Assembly (NCBI GenBank): GCA_902565325.1
Contig: CACFEM010000024.1
Span: 1-12,438 of the forward strand
Length of the DNA: 12,438 nt
Origin: an uncultured Pelagibacteraceae bacterium
GTDB lineage: Bacteria > Pseudomonadota > Alphaproteobacteria > Pelagibacterales > Pelagibacteraceae
Direction of reading: 5' to 3'
A program made the translations under genes and the position numbers. Within the stretch, counting starts at the first letter, position 1; every line of letters starts with the position of its first letter. The notes under the pieces are model-generated. The model was not told where the DNA came from, did not search any database, and saw only the letters and a program-made list of their open reading frames with translations. This document shows positions 1 to 6,320 of this stretch, piece after piece.

Positions 1-599
1 TTTTAATTGAAAATGATCCAATCGCATGGATGTTTGCAACAGACACCTTCAAATGGTTATTTACTTGGTTGGGTTCAATGAATTTAATAGCATTAAGAAC
101 TGATGGTACTCCACTAGCTACTGGTATTCCTCCTTCAGTAATATGGTTTATTGCAGCTACACTTTTTGCAACATGGATATTGATGAAAACTAGATATGGT
201 AACTGGATTTTTGCATCAGGAGGAGACAAGAACGGTGCAACAAATGTTGGTGTGCCTGTTGGAAGAGTTAAAATAAGTTTATTTATTGGAACAGCAGTTG
301 CAGCAACTATTTTTGCAACTATTCAAGTTTTAGATGCTGGTTCTGCAGATACTATGAGAGGAAATTTAAAAGAATTAGAAGCAATTGCAGCAGCAGTTGT
401 TGGTGGTTGTTTATTGACTGGAGGATATGGTTCTGCAATTGGTGCAGCTTTTGGTGCATTAATATTTGGAACTGTATCTATGGGAATATTTTACACAGAT
501 GTTGATACTGATTGGTTTAAAGTATTTTTGGGAGCAATGATGTTAATTGCTGTAGTGTTTAATAATTACATAAGAAAAAGAGTAACAGAAAGTAAATAA
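1..599 (+). CDS. Sugar ABC transporter permease, CUT2/RbsC-like (5' partial)
   Basis: This is the C-terminal part of an inner-membrane permease of the ribose/fructose type (BPD_transp_2 family), which forms the channel of a periplasmic binding-protein-dependent sugar importer. The reading frame is open from base 3 to the left edge, so the real start lies outside; an ATG at 30 is internal. Counting from that ATG, hydrophobic segments lie at about residues 34-52, 80-100, 119-150 and 163-181. The loop at about 57-77 (GNWIFASGG, then a run ending in VGVPVGR) matches the cytoplasmic ATPase-contact loop of RbsC-like permeases, and IAAAVVGG at about 119-126 matches the conserved glycine-rich helix. 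The stop codon overlaps the ATPase start by one base (TAATG), indicating one operon. The substrate cannot be read from this fragment; monosaccharides or inositol are typical of the family. Confidence 0.88.
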   Translation, partial: LIENDPIAWMFATDTFKWLFTWLGSMNLIALRTDGTPLATGIPPSVIWFIAATLFATWILMKTRYGNWIFASGGDKNGATNVGVPVGRVKISLFIGTAVAATIFATIQVLDAGSADTMRGNLKELEAIAAAVVGGCLLTGGYGSAIGAAFGALIFGTVSMGIFYTDVDTDWFKVFLGAMMLIAVVFNNYIRKRVTESK

Positions 600-1390
600 T
601 GTCAGAAAATTTAATTGAGTTTAATAACATTAGTAAGTTTTTTGGTAAAGTAATTGCTCTTAAAGATGTCACTATGAAATTAAAAAAAGGTGAGATCATG
701 TGTTTACTTGGGGATAATGGTGCTGGAAAATCTACTTTGATTAAAACTTTAGCTGGTGTTCATAAACCTGATGAAGGTGAAATAGTAATCGAAGGTAAAA
801 AAACTGTTTTTGACTCACCAAAAGATGCTTTGGATATGGGAATTGGAACGGTTTACCAAGACTTAGCTTTAGTTCCATTGATGAGTGTTACAAGAAACTT
901 TTTTATGGGAAGAGAACCATTAAAGGGACCGCCATTTTTAAAAACTTTTGATATTGAAAAAGCAAATCAAATTGCTGCAGAGAGAATGGGTCAAATTGGA
1001 ATTGACGTAAGAGATCCTTCACAAGCTGTAGGAACAATGTCTGGAGGTGAAAGACAATGTTTAGCAATATCAAGAGCTATATATTTTGGTGCAAAAGTTT
1101 TAGTTTTGGATGAACCAACTTCTGCACTTGGAGTTCATCAGGCATCAATGGTTTTAAAATATGTTGTAAAAGCAGCTTCACAAGGATTAGCTGTAATTTT
1201 AATTACCCATAACGTTCATCATGCATATCCAGTTGGTAATAGCTTTACTGTTTTAAATAGAGGTAAAAGTTTAGGAACTTTTAATAAAAAAGATATTAGT
1301 AGAGAAGAACTTTTAGGAATGATGGCAGGTGGAGAAGAGCTGGATAAACTAGAAGTTGAATTAGAAGAGATGAACAGGCTTAATAGCTAA
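599..1390 (+). CDS. Sugar ABC transporter ATP-binding protein, single-domain FrcA-like
   Basis: This is the cytoplasmic ATPase that powers the sugar importer encoded just upstream. The 263 residues form one complete nucleotide-binding domain: Walker [10 protein letters not shown] at 38-46, Q-loop Gln87, signature MSGGERQ at 147-153, Walker B with DE at 171-172 ([11 protein letters not shown]), and switch His204. The motif LGVHQ after Walker B and the C-terminal MAGGEEL resemble FrcA-type ATPases of CUT2 importers. Most CUT2 ATPases (RbsA, MglA) are tandem fusions of about 500 residues. This protein has one domain and presumably works as a homodimer. It starts on the A of the permease stop codon. 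Its 3' end overlaps the convergent dioxygenase gene by four bases. Function as a sugar importer ATPase is well supported; the particular sugar is not determined. Confidence 0.92.
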   Translation: MSENLIEFNNISKFFGKVIALKDVTMKLKKGEIMCLLGDNGAGKSTLIKTLAGVHKPDEGEIVIEGKKTVFDSPKDALDMGIGTVYQDLALVPLMSVTRNFFMGREPLKGPPFLKTFDIEKANQIAAERMGQIGIDVRDPSQAVGTMSGGERQCLAISRAIYFGAKVLVLDEPTSALGVHQASMVLKYVVKAASQGLAVILITHNVHHAYPVGNSFTVLNRGKSLGTFNKKDISREELLGMMAGGEELDKLEVELEEMNRLNS

Positions 1391-2223
1391 ATTTTTTCAT
1401 AAAGTGTAGGAAACATTTCACCTTCGACAGGGTCTCCATTTTTATAACCTGCCTCTTGCATCGCTTTTCTATAATTAAAGCTAGTCCAATCACCATCATA
1501 ACTAATTTTTGAACCTTCTTTAGCTACTCTTAAAGTATAACGACTTAATGTCTTTTCAGGAATTGTATTTCCTAAACTTCCGTGAAGAGTTCTCATATCA
1601 AATATAACAGCATCTCCAATTTCACAATCCCACTGTAAAAATTCATATTTTTTTTTATTACCTAATATGTCTGGAGGTAGCTCATATTTTTTTCCATTAA
1701 CAACACATTCATTTCCCTCGATTTTATGTCCATCTTTGAATAAAACTCTTAAAAAAAGTTTATTCCATAAATGTGATCCTTTAACCCAAACAACTCCTTC
1801 ATCTTTCTTGGTTGGCTGGAGTGGAAGCCAAAGAACACACATTGTACCATCCATGTCAAAGTAACTTATATCATGATGAAATGGTGTTGAAGATTTTGAC
1901 CCTGCTTCTCTTAAAAACCAATTATCCATAACTAAATTTATTTTTTTAGCAGACATTAATTCAGAAGCTATTTCTGCATATGGAGAATTATAAATAAAAT
2001 CTTTAAATTCAGGAACTAAATGCCAAGTCCAATAATCTTCTAAATAAGCAGGTGCGCCTTTTTCTATAGTATGTGATTTAAATCTTGGACTGGGGTTTGC
2101 AATATCTTTTTCTATTCCTTTCTGCAGTTTGTTAATCCACTTAATATCAAATTTATTTTTAAGAAAAACGGCACCATTCTCTCTAAAACTACTTATTTCA
2201 AAATCTGAAAGTATTTTTGGCAT
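1387..2223 (-). CDS. Phytanoyl-CoA dioxygenase (PhyH) family Fe(II)/2-oxoglutarate oxygenase
   Basis: This is a 278-residue enzyme of the PhyH family, which hydroxylates small molecules using Fe(II), O2 and 2-oxoglutarate. The double-stranded beta-helix core shows the facial triad: His116-x-Asp118 within FHHDISYFD, and a distal His214 in RTLHGS. Arg228, 14 residues beyond the distal His, is the probable 2-oxoglutarate carboxylate anchor (Arg232 is an alternative). Trp and Pro residues in LWLPLQP at 131-137 and the GS-H segment at 149-151 also fit the family fold. It lies eight bases downstream of the TPR gene on the same strand and is probably co-transcribed with it. No strong ribosome-binding site precedes the ATG. 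The substrate is unknown: PhyH relatives act on fatty acyl-CoA, ectoine, phosphonates and other compounds, and nothing nearby selects among these. Confidence 0.85.
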   Translation of the reverse strand: MPKILSDFEISSFRENGAVFLKNKFDIKWINKLQKGIEKDIANPSPRFKSHTIEKGAPAYLEDYWTWHLVPEFKDFIYNSPYAEIASELMSAKKINLVMDNWFLREAGSKSSTPFHHDISYFDMDGTMCVLWLPLQPTKKDEGVVWVKGSHLWNKLFLRVLFKDGHKIEGNECVVNGKKYELPPDILGNKKKYEFLQWDCEIGDAVIFDMRTLHGSLGNTIPEKTLSRYTLRVAKEGSKISYDGDWTSFNYRKAMQEAGYKNGDPVEGEMFPTLYEKI

Positions 2224-2231
2224 ATTAAATA

Positions 2232-3533
2232 TTAATTTTGATTATCTCTTCTTTTTACAGCTTGAAAAATATATTCTGAAAAAAATATTTCATTTGTAAT
2301 ATCTTTGTAACTCTCATCTTTAATCAACTTTGCGTAATTTAGCCAATTATGAATGATTAATAAGTCAGACAAACCAACTCCTCTTAGACTTCTATTAAAA
2401 ACCTTTTTCCCCTTTTTGCTTCCATTCAATATTTCTTCATCAATTAATTTTTCACTTTGAAACCAATCATCTTGATACAAAACATTTTTTAAATTTTTTA
2501 CATCTTTATATCCAGGAAATTCAATATCAAATTCAGTACAACCTCTTTTTATTGATAAATTAAAATTCTTTTCAATTAATTTAGTCATATAGGGCTCTAA
2601 AATATCAATAATTTTTTGTGCTTCTTCAACTGACTCACAATAAACAAGGCCTTTATAGGTTCCTGGGATACCCGGTCTTAACTCGACAAATGACTTTCTA
2701 ATATTATCATTAGGGAAATTAATTTGATCAAATATAAAATAAAGTTTCAATAATTGAACCACTGTTGTTAAATTAATTTGAACTTTGATACAACCAAAAC
2801 AATATTTTGGTATTATTTTGAATTTGTTAAATGCTTTATGATGTCGATCACAATTTAGGTTGAGCCCATTTCTTCTGTGAATTTGTGTATCAAAAAAAGA
2901 TAAATTTTTTAAGTTTTTCTTTAATATTTGATTACACTTTATTAAATAATCACTCAATTCTCTTGTTGAAACTTTATTTAATATAGAAATTTTAATATCA
3001 ATATTTTTAATATCGTGATTAGCTCTAATGATTGAATTGTTTTCATCATTTTCAGGATTAAAAAAATTCATTAAGTGAATTAAATTATTTTGGGCTTGTA
3101 AATGATCTGAATTAAATTTTAAGGCATTCACATAATTTTTGACTGCTTGATCATACTTTCCTAAATCATCATAATGAGTTGCTAAATTGTTATAAGCATT
3201 TGAATAGTCTTTTTTTATTTCTATTGCTTTATTATAATTTTCTATAGCTTTATCTTCTTTGCCCAAATGACTGTAAGCAATTCCCATGTTGTTGTATGCT
3301 TCAACAAATTTATCATCACAATCAATAGCTTTTTGAAATACTTGAACAGAATTTTCCCAATTTTCTAAACTCAAATTTATAAGCCCATTTAAGTTAAACA
3401 AAAAAGGCACATTTTTTTCTGTTTTTAAAAGTTTGTTAGACAATATTAATGCATCATCAAATTTTTTTCGTTTGTAAAGTTGTATTATCTTATCAATTTC
3501 AGATTTATTTAGATTATTGATTTTTACATTCAT
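2232..3533 (-). CDS. TPR protein with uncharacterised Cys/His-rich C-terminal region
   Basis: The N-terminal third carries about three tetratricopeptide repeats, at roughly residues 45-78, 79-112 and 113-146. Each has the usual pattern (for example AYNNMGIAYSHLGK followed by AIENYNKAIEI), which suggests a protein-binding scaffold. The C-terminal two thirds (about 185-433) match no family I can name. They contain a compact set of possible metal or redox ligands: Cys228, His231, His232, then Cys245-x2-Cys248 in KYCFGCIKVQ. Further on are Cys299 and Cys332, the latter in KRGCTEFDIEFPGY. There is no signal peptide or membrane segment, so it is probably cytoplasmic. It is the first gene of a two-gene unit with the PhyH-type oxygenase, which hints at a shared task, though this is inference. 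Composition is very rich in Asn, Lys and Ile. The start at 3533 has no clear Shine-Dalgarno sequence. Confidence 0.8.
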   Translation of the reverse strand: MNVKINNLNKSEIDKIIQLYKRKKFDDALILSNKLLKTEKNVPFLFNLNGLINLSLENWENSVQVFQKAIDCDDKFVEAYNNMGIAYSHLGKEDKAIENYNKAIEIKKDYSNAYNNLATHYDDLGKYDQAVKNYVNALKFNSDHLQAQNNLIHLMNFFNPENDENNSIIRANHDIKNIDIKISILNKVSTRELSDYLIKCNQILKKNLKNLSFFDTQIHRRNGLNLNCDRHHKAFNKFKIIPKYCFGCIKVQINLTTVVQLLKLYFIFDQINFPNDNIRKSFVELRPGIPGTYKGLVYCESVEEAQKIIDILEPYMTKLIEKNFNLSIKRGCTEFDIEFPGYKDVKNLKNVLYQDDWFQSEKLIDEEILNGSKKGKKVFNRSLRGVGLSDLLIIHNWLNYAKLIKDESYKDITNEIFFSEYIFQAVKRRDNQN

Positions 3534-3620
3534 ATTATAAAATTAGAATTTCTATAATTATTTAATAAATCTAGCATTAATTGAACATATACACTTAACC
3601 CTCGCATAACAAATATGTAA

Positions 3621-3650
3621 TTTTCTCATTGATGTTTTTTTTCTTATAAT
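3621..3650 (+). promoter_or_regulatory. Candidate promoter for the GYD gene (and possibly moa operon)
   Basis: A perfect TATAAT lies at 3645-3650, 27 bases before the GYD start codon, directly after a T-rich stretch that includes eight Ts at 3635-3642. At 17-18 bases upstream the sequence is only T-rich (around 3621-3627), so the -35 element is weak. The position in the divergent gap 3534-3676 between the TPR and GYD genes fits a promoter. It may also feed moaA onward, because no intrinsic terminator separates GYD from moaA. I found no convincing paired -35/-10 for the opposite, TPR-directed strand in this gap. Confidence 0.5.
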
Positions 3651-3665
3651 GTTAAATTTCATTAA

Positions 3666-3672
3666 AGGAGGT
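3666..3672 (+). promoter_or_regulatory. Strong Shine-Dalgarno of the GYD gene
   Basis: AGGAGGT ends four bases before the ATG at 3677 and is fully complementary to the usual 16S rRNA tail. Most starts in this window lack any such site, so this one points to unusually efficient translation of the GYD protein and fixes its start. Confidence 0.85.
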
Positions 3673-3676
3673 AACT

Positions 3677-4003
3677 ATGGCTAAATTTATAGTAATGGGC
3701 AATTATACAGCCCAAGCTTTTAAAGGATTTATAGGTAATCCAGATCAAGACAGAGCTGCAGCAGCCACTGCTTTATCAGAAGCAGTGGGAGGAAAAATGG
3801 AATCTTTTATGATCACAAGAGGAGCTTACGATTTTGTAGGAGTTGTGAGTGGTAGTATTGGATTTGAAGGAGCAGCAGCAGTTAAGCTAGCAGTTGAAGC
3901 TTCTGGAGCTATAACTAATTTTACCATATTAGAAGAAATGGATATGGGGAAAGCCGCTGGCATGGCATCAAAAGCTATGGCTAATTATAAACCAGCAGGT
4001 TAA
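3677..4003 (+). CDS. GYD-domain protein
   Basis: This is a 108-residue small cytoplasmic protein of the GYD-domain family, a small alpha/beta fold of the dimeric ferredoxin-like type whose biochemical role is not established. The family pattern is clear: N-terminal MAKFIVMGNYTAQAFKG, a GGKMESF strand at about 38-44, the name-giving Gly-Tyr-Asp region as RGAYDFVGVV at 48-57 (Ala inserted before Tyr-Asp), the AAAVKLAVEASGAI helix at 66-79, and a C-terminal YKPAG. Alanine is very common (22 of 108 residues), unlike the Lys/Asn-rich neighbours. The candidate promoter and near-perfect ribosome-binding site upstream suggest high expression. It sits directly before moaA on the same strand, separated by 63 bases that hold a long hairpin. 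A link to molybdenum cofactor metabolism is possible from position only. Confidence 0.85.
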   Translation: MAKFIVMGNYTAQAFKGFIGNPDQDRAAAATALSEAVGGKMESFMITRGAYDFVGVVSGSIGFEGAAAVKLAVEASGAITNFTILEEMDMGKAAGMASKAMANYKPAG

Positions 4004-4012
4004 AGCTAGATT

Positions 4013-4067
4013 TTTAAGTTAATTCTATCATGATTAATTTTATTAATTATGATAGCTTTAACTTAAA
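4013..4067 (+). promoter_or_regulatory. Long imperfect hairpin between GYD gene and moaA
   Basis: Bases 4013-4037 pair with 4043-4067 around a 5-base loop. This gives 23 pairs, with one 2x2 internal mismatch and one G-U pair. The 3' arm runs up to and includes the A of the moaA start codon. No T-run follows on the plus strand, and none follows on the minus strand either, so it does not look like an intrinsic terminator. A competing stem, 3997-4008 with 4053-4064 (12 pairs, one G-U), starts on the last codons and stop codon of the GYD gene and would leave the moaA start free. The two stems share the same 3' arm and cannot coexist. A role in mRNA stability or in moaA initiation is inferred. Confidence 0.6.
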
Positions 4068-5059
4068 TGAAAATGTTAAGAGATAGTTTTGGTAGGACTT
4101 TTCCATATATAAGACTTTCGATTACCGATGTATGTAATTTTAAGTGTGGGTATTGTTTGCCTAATGGTTATCAAATTGATAAGAGCGATAACAGAAAATT
4201 TCTTCACTTAGAAGAAATTAGACGTCTAGCAAAAGTTTTTTCAAAATTGGGTGTATGCAAAATTAGACTTACTGGAGGTGAACCAACGGTAAGAAAAGAT
4301 TTTTTTGATATAATCAAGATCTTAAAAAATGAAGCTGGAATAAAAAAAGTTGTAATTACCACAAATGGTTATCATTTAGATGAAAAAGCAAAAATGTTAG
4401 CGGATAGTGGCTTAAACGGAATTAATATTAGCATTGATAGTCTAGATAGAAATACATTCAAAAATGTTACAGGTCATGATCGATTACCAGAGATTTTAAG
4501 AGGAATTAATATCCTACAAGATTTAAATTTTGAAAATATTAAGATTAATGCAGTTCTTTTAAATGGAATAAATGCATCAGACAAAGATTTTGAGTCTTGG
4601 GGAGAATTTATAAAACAGAACAAAGTAGATTTTCGATATATAGAGTTAATGCAAACAGGTGATAACCTAGATTATTTTAAAAAATACCATGTATCTTCAA
4701 AAATCTTCAAAGAATACTTAAATAAAAATAATTGGATTTATCAAACATTAGGTAAGGACGCGGGGCCGTCACTAAATTATATCAATCCAGAATATAAAGG
4801 GAAATTTGGAATCATAGCACCCTACTCTAAAGATTTTTGTAGAAGTTGTAATAGATTAAGAATTACATCAAGAGGAGATTTGAGATTATGCCTGTTTGGA
4901 AATACTGGAATAAGTATAAGACATTTATTGCAAAAAGATGATCAAATTGAAGAATTACAAGATCTTATAATGGGTCAAATGAAATTTAAAAAAGAATCTC
5001 ACCATTTGGAACTTGGTGAAACTGGTTTAACTAAAAATTTATCTACCACAGGTGGCTAA
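4067..5059 (+). CDS. moaA: GTP 3',8-cyclase MoaA (radical SAM)
   Basis: MoaA catalyses the first step of molybdenum cofactor synthesis, converting GTP to 3',8-cyclo-7,8-dihydro-GTP with two [4Fe-4S] clusters. The radical-SAM cluster ligands are Cys23, Cys27 and Cys30 in CNFKCGYC. The SAM-binding glycine segment is LTGGEPTVR at 68-76. The C-terminal cluster that binds GTP is held by Cys258, Cys261 and Cys275 (CRSCNRLR, then LRLCLFG). The protein ends in the double glycine needed for activity in this family. At 330 residues it has the usual full length. A second ATG at 4073 is an alternative start just before the conserved RDSFGR. No Shine-Dalgarno is visible, and the start is the base of a hairpin. 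Its stop overlaps the moaC start by one base. Confidence 0.97.
   Translation: MKMLRDSFGRTFPYIRLSITDVCNFKCGYCLPNGYQIDKSDNRKFLHLEEIRRLAKVFSKLGVCKIRLTGGEPTVRKDFFDIIKILKNEAGIKKVVITTNGYHLDEKAKMLADSGLNGINISIDSLDRNTFKNVTGHDRLPEILRGINILQDLNFENIKINAVLLNGINASDKDFESWGEFIKQNKVDFRYIELMQTGDNLDYFKKYHVSSKIFKEYLNKNNWIYQTLGKDAGPSLNYINPEYKGKFGIIAPYSKDFCRSCNRLRITSRGDLRLCLFGNTGISIRHLLQKDDQIEELQDLIMGQMKFKKESHHLELGETGLTKNLSTTGG
5050..5055 (+). promoter_or_regulatory. Ribosome-binding site of moaC inside the MoaA Gly-Gly codons
   Basis: AGGTGG lies three bases before the moaC ATG at 5059 and is formed by the codons for the terminal Gly-Gly of MoaA. It is a moderate Shine-Dalgarno at short spacing and supports translational coupling across the TAATG junction. 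Confidence 0.5.
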
Positions 5060-5604
5060 TGTCAAAATTAAAAATTATAAATCAAGAAGAGCTTAAAGAT
5101 TGGGCCAAAGAAATATTTCAGAAAAATTCTTTTAATATGGTTGATGTTTCTTCAAAAAAAAAAACTTTTAGAAGAGCCCTAGCATCAGGTAAAATTTATG
5201 TTGGAAAAGAAGTTTTTAATCTAATTAAAAATAAGAAGATGCCTAAAGGAGACCCCATTACTTTAGCCGAGGTATCAGCTGTGTTGGGTGTAAAAAAAAC
5301 AAGTGAACTTATTCCGTTATGTCACCCACTTCCAATTGACCATACTGCTACAAAAATAATTATGAATGAATTAGACAGTTCATTAGAAGTTTTTTGTGTC
5401 GTTTCTGCAGTTGCAAAAACAGGTGTTGAGATGGAAGCTATAATGGGAGTTAACTCAGCCTTAATTACAATTTATGACTTAAGTAAAATAGTAAATCCAC
5501 ATCTTAAAATTGATAACGTAAAATTATTAATTAAAGAAGGTGGAAAAAGTGGGTTGTGGAAAAACCCTGATGGGCTCCCAGATTTTTTAGAAAATATTTT
5601 TTAA
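5059..5604 (+). CDS. moaC: Cyclic pyranopterin monophosphate synthase MoaC
   Basis: MoaC converts the MoaA product into cyclic pyranopterin monophosphate, the first stable pterin of the pathway. Family motifs occur in order: MVDVS at 27-31, PKGD with Lys63, the signature LIPLCHPLP at 84-92 with His89, KTGVEMEA at 120-127 with Glu124 and Glu126, IYDLSK at 138-143 with Asp140 and Lys143, and GGKSG at 161-165. These match the active-site residues known from E. coli MoaC. The 181 residues exceed the usual 160 or so because of about 12 extra residues before MVDVS and a short C-terminal tail. A run of 11 A bases at 5154-5164 encodes Lys33-Lys35 and could be prone to slippage. The gene starts on the last base of the moaA stop and ends overlapping moaD by one base. 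Confidence 0.96.
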   Translation: MSKLKIINQEELKDWAKEIFQKNSFNMVDVSSKKKTFRRALASGKIYVGKEVFNLIKNKKMPKGDPITLAEVSAVLGVKKTSELIPLCHPLPIDHTATKIIMNELDSSLEVFCVVSAVAKTGVEMEAIMGVNSALITIYDLSKIVNPHLKIDNVKLLIKEGGKSGLWKNPDGLPDFLENIF

Positions 5605-5873
5605 TGAAAATATCAGTTGAACTTTTTGGCGCAGCTAGAGAATTTAGTACTAAATCACATTTAGATTTTGAATTAATTGAAAACTCCTCAATAAAAGATC
5701 TTAGAAACCAAATGATAGATTTTATTGATATTAAATTTAAAGGGAATGAAAATTTCAAAAAAATTATAAAATCATCAGCTTTTTGTTCGTCTGATGATAA
5801 AATTGTCTCAGACAATTATAAAATAGTTAAAAAACAAAACTTTAGCATTATACCTCCTATAGGAGGCGGTTAA
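5604..5873 (+). CDS. moaD: Molybdopterin synthase sulfur-carrier subunit MoaD
   Basis: MoaD is the small ubiquitin-like subunit of molybdopterin synthase. Its C-terminal glycine is thiocarboxylated and donates sulfur to cyclic pyranopterin monophosphate within the MoaE complex. The 89 residues begin with the typical beta strand MKISVELFGAAREF and end in PPIGGG, the flexible Gly-Gly tail required for sulfur transfer. The middle (about residues 20-70) is Lys/Ile-rich and diverged, but length and ends fit the family. It overlaps moaC and moaE by one base each (TAATG), consistent with coordinated production of the two subunits. The final codons also form a palindrome and the moaE ribosome-binding site. 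Confidence 0.94.
   Translation: MKISVELFGAAREFSTKSHLDFELIENSSIKDLRNQMIDFIDIKFKGNENFKKIIKSSAFCSSDDKIVSDNYKIVKKQNFSIIPPIGGG
5853..5866 (+). promoter_or_regulatory. Palindrome containing the moaE Shine-Dalgarno
   Basis: CCTCCTATAGGAGG is a perfect 14-base palindrome. Its right half supplies AGGAGG (5861-5866), an ideal ribosome-binding site six bases before the moaE ATG at 5873. In RNA the left CCUCC can pair with GGAGG around a UAUA loop and hide the site. The codons read Pro-Pro-Ile-Gly-Gly of MoaD, so translation of moaD to its end would open the stem. Coupling of moaE to moaD translation is inferred. Confidence 0.65.
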
Positions 5874-6319
5874 TGCTACATACCAAAATTATTGATACTT
5901 CAAAAAATGAGAAGATTGAGATTACAAAAGCAGAAAATTTTTTAAATCAATCTAAATTTGGAGCTGTAATATATTTTGTTGGAACTGTAAGAGATTTAAA
6001 TGAAAATAAAACAGTTACTGGTATTACTTATGATGCCAAAGAAAGTATGGTTATCAAAAGTTTTGAAGAAATATATGAGGAAGCAGATAACAAGTTAAAT
6101 ATTAAAGAAAAAGCAGTATTTATTGAACATGTTAAAGGATATGTGGGTTTAAAAGAAAAAAGCATTATTATTGGTGTAGCTTGCAAACATAGAGATCAAG
6201 CTTTTGTCTTATCTAGATACATAATTGAGGAAATTAAAAAAAGATCTCCGATTTGGAAAAAAGAACATTATCAAAATGAGGATAGTGAGTGGTTGAAAGG
6301 AGTATCTCTAAACAATTAA
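5873..6319 (+). CDS. moaE: Molybdopterin synthase catalytic subunit MoaE
   Basis: MoaE is the large subunit of molybdopterin synthase, which inserts two sulfurs from MoaD thiocarboxylate into cyclic pyranopterin monophosphate. The 148 residues contain the conserved GTVRD with Arg40, the substrate-binding pair His106-Arg107 in CKHRDQAF, and the catalytic lysines Lys122 (in IKKRSP) and Lys129 (in PIWKKE), which correspond to Lys119 and Lys126 of the E. coli enzyme. Length is normal. It starts on the final base of the moaD stop behind a strong ribosome-binding site, and only one base separates its stop from msrP. It therefore closes the moaACDE block, which lacks moaB. Confidence 0.96.
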   Translation: MLHTKIIDTSKNEKIEITKAENFLNQSKFGAVIYFVGTVRDLNENKTVTGITYDAKESMVIKSFEEIYEEADNKLNIKEKAVFIEHVKGYVGLKEKSIIIGVACKHRDQAFVLSRYIIEEIKKRSPIWKKEHYQNEDSEWLKGVSLNN

Positions 6320-6320
6320 A

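Noticed and set aside
30..32. ATG at 30 as the true start of the permease
   Set aside because: The frame is open upstream to the left edge, and the remaining protein is far shorter than the usual 300 or more residues, lacking the N-terminal membrane segments.
1667..1864. Plus-strand open frame opposite the PhyH gene
   Set aside because: It is antisense to conserved oxygenase coding sequence, has Ser/Thr/Pro-rich low-complexity translation and no ribosome-binding site.
3534..3539. TATAAT on the minus strand as the promoter of the TPR gene
   Set aside because: It directly abuts the ATG, so transcription would begin inside the coding sequence.
3585..3618. Inverted repeat ACATAT...ATATGT as an operator in the divergent gap
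   Set aside because: Arms of only six AT-rich bases, 22 bases apart, are expected by chance in sequence of this composition.
3629..3634. TTGATG as the -35 box of the GYD promoter
   Set aside because: It is only ten bases from the TATAAT at 3645, too close for a sigma-70-type promoter.
4004..4066. Molybdenum cofactor riboswitch upstream of moaA
   Set aside because: The known Moco riboswitch is a larger multi-helix RNA of well over 100 bases. This 63-base gap holds only simple stems and none of its conserved sequence was recognised.
4013..4067. Intrinsic transcription terminator after the GYD gene
   Set aside because: The stem is long but AT-rich, and it is followed by AATGAAAATG rather than a T-run; the minus strand also lacks a T-run on its side. 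The bases flanking the stem are arranged oppositely to a bidirectional terminator.
5531..5815. Minus-strand open frame opposite the moaC end and moaD
   Set aside because: It spans two well-supported genes on the other strand and shows no recognisable protein features.
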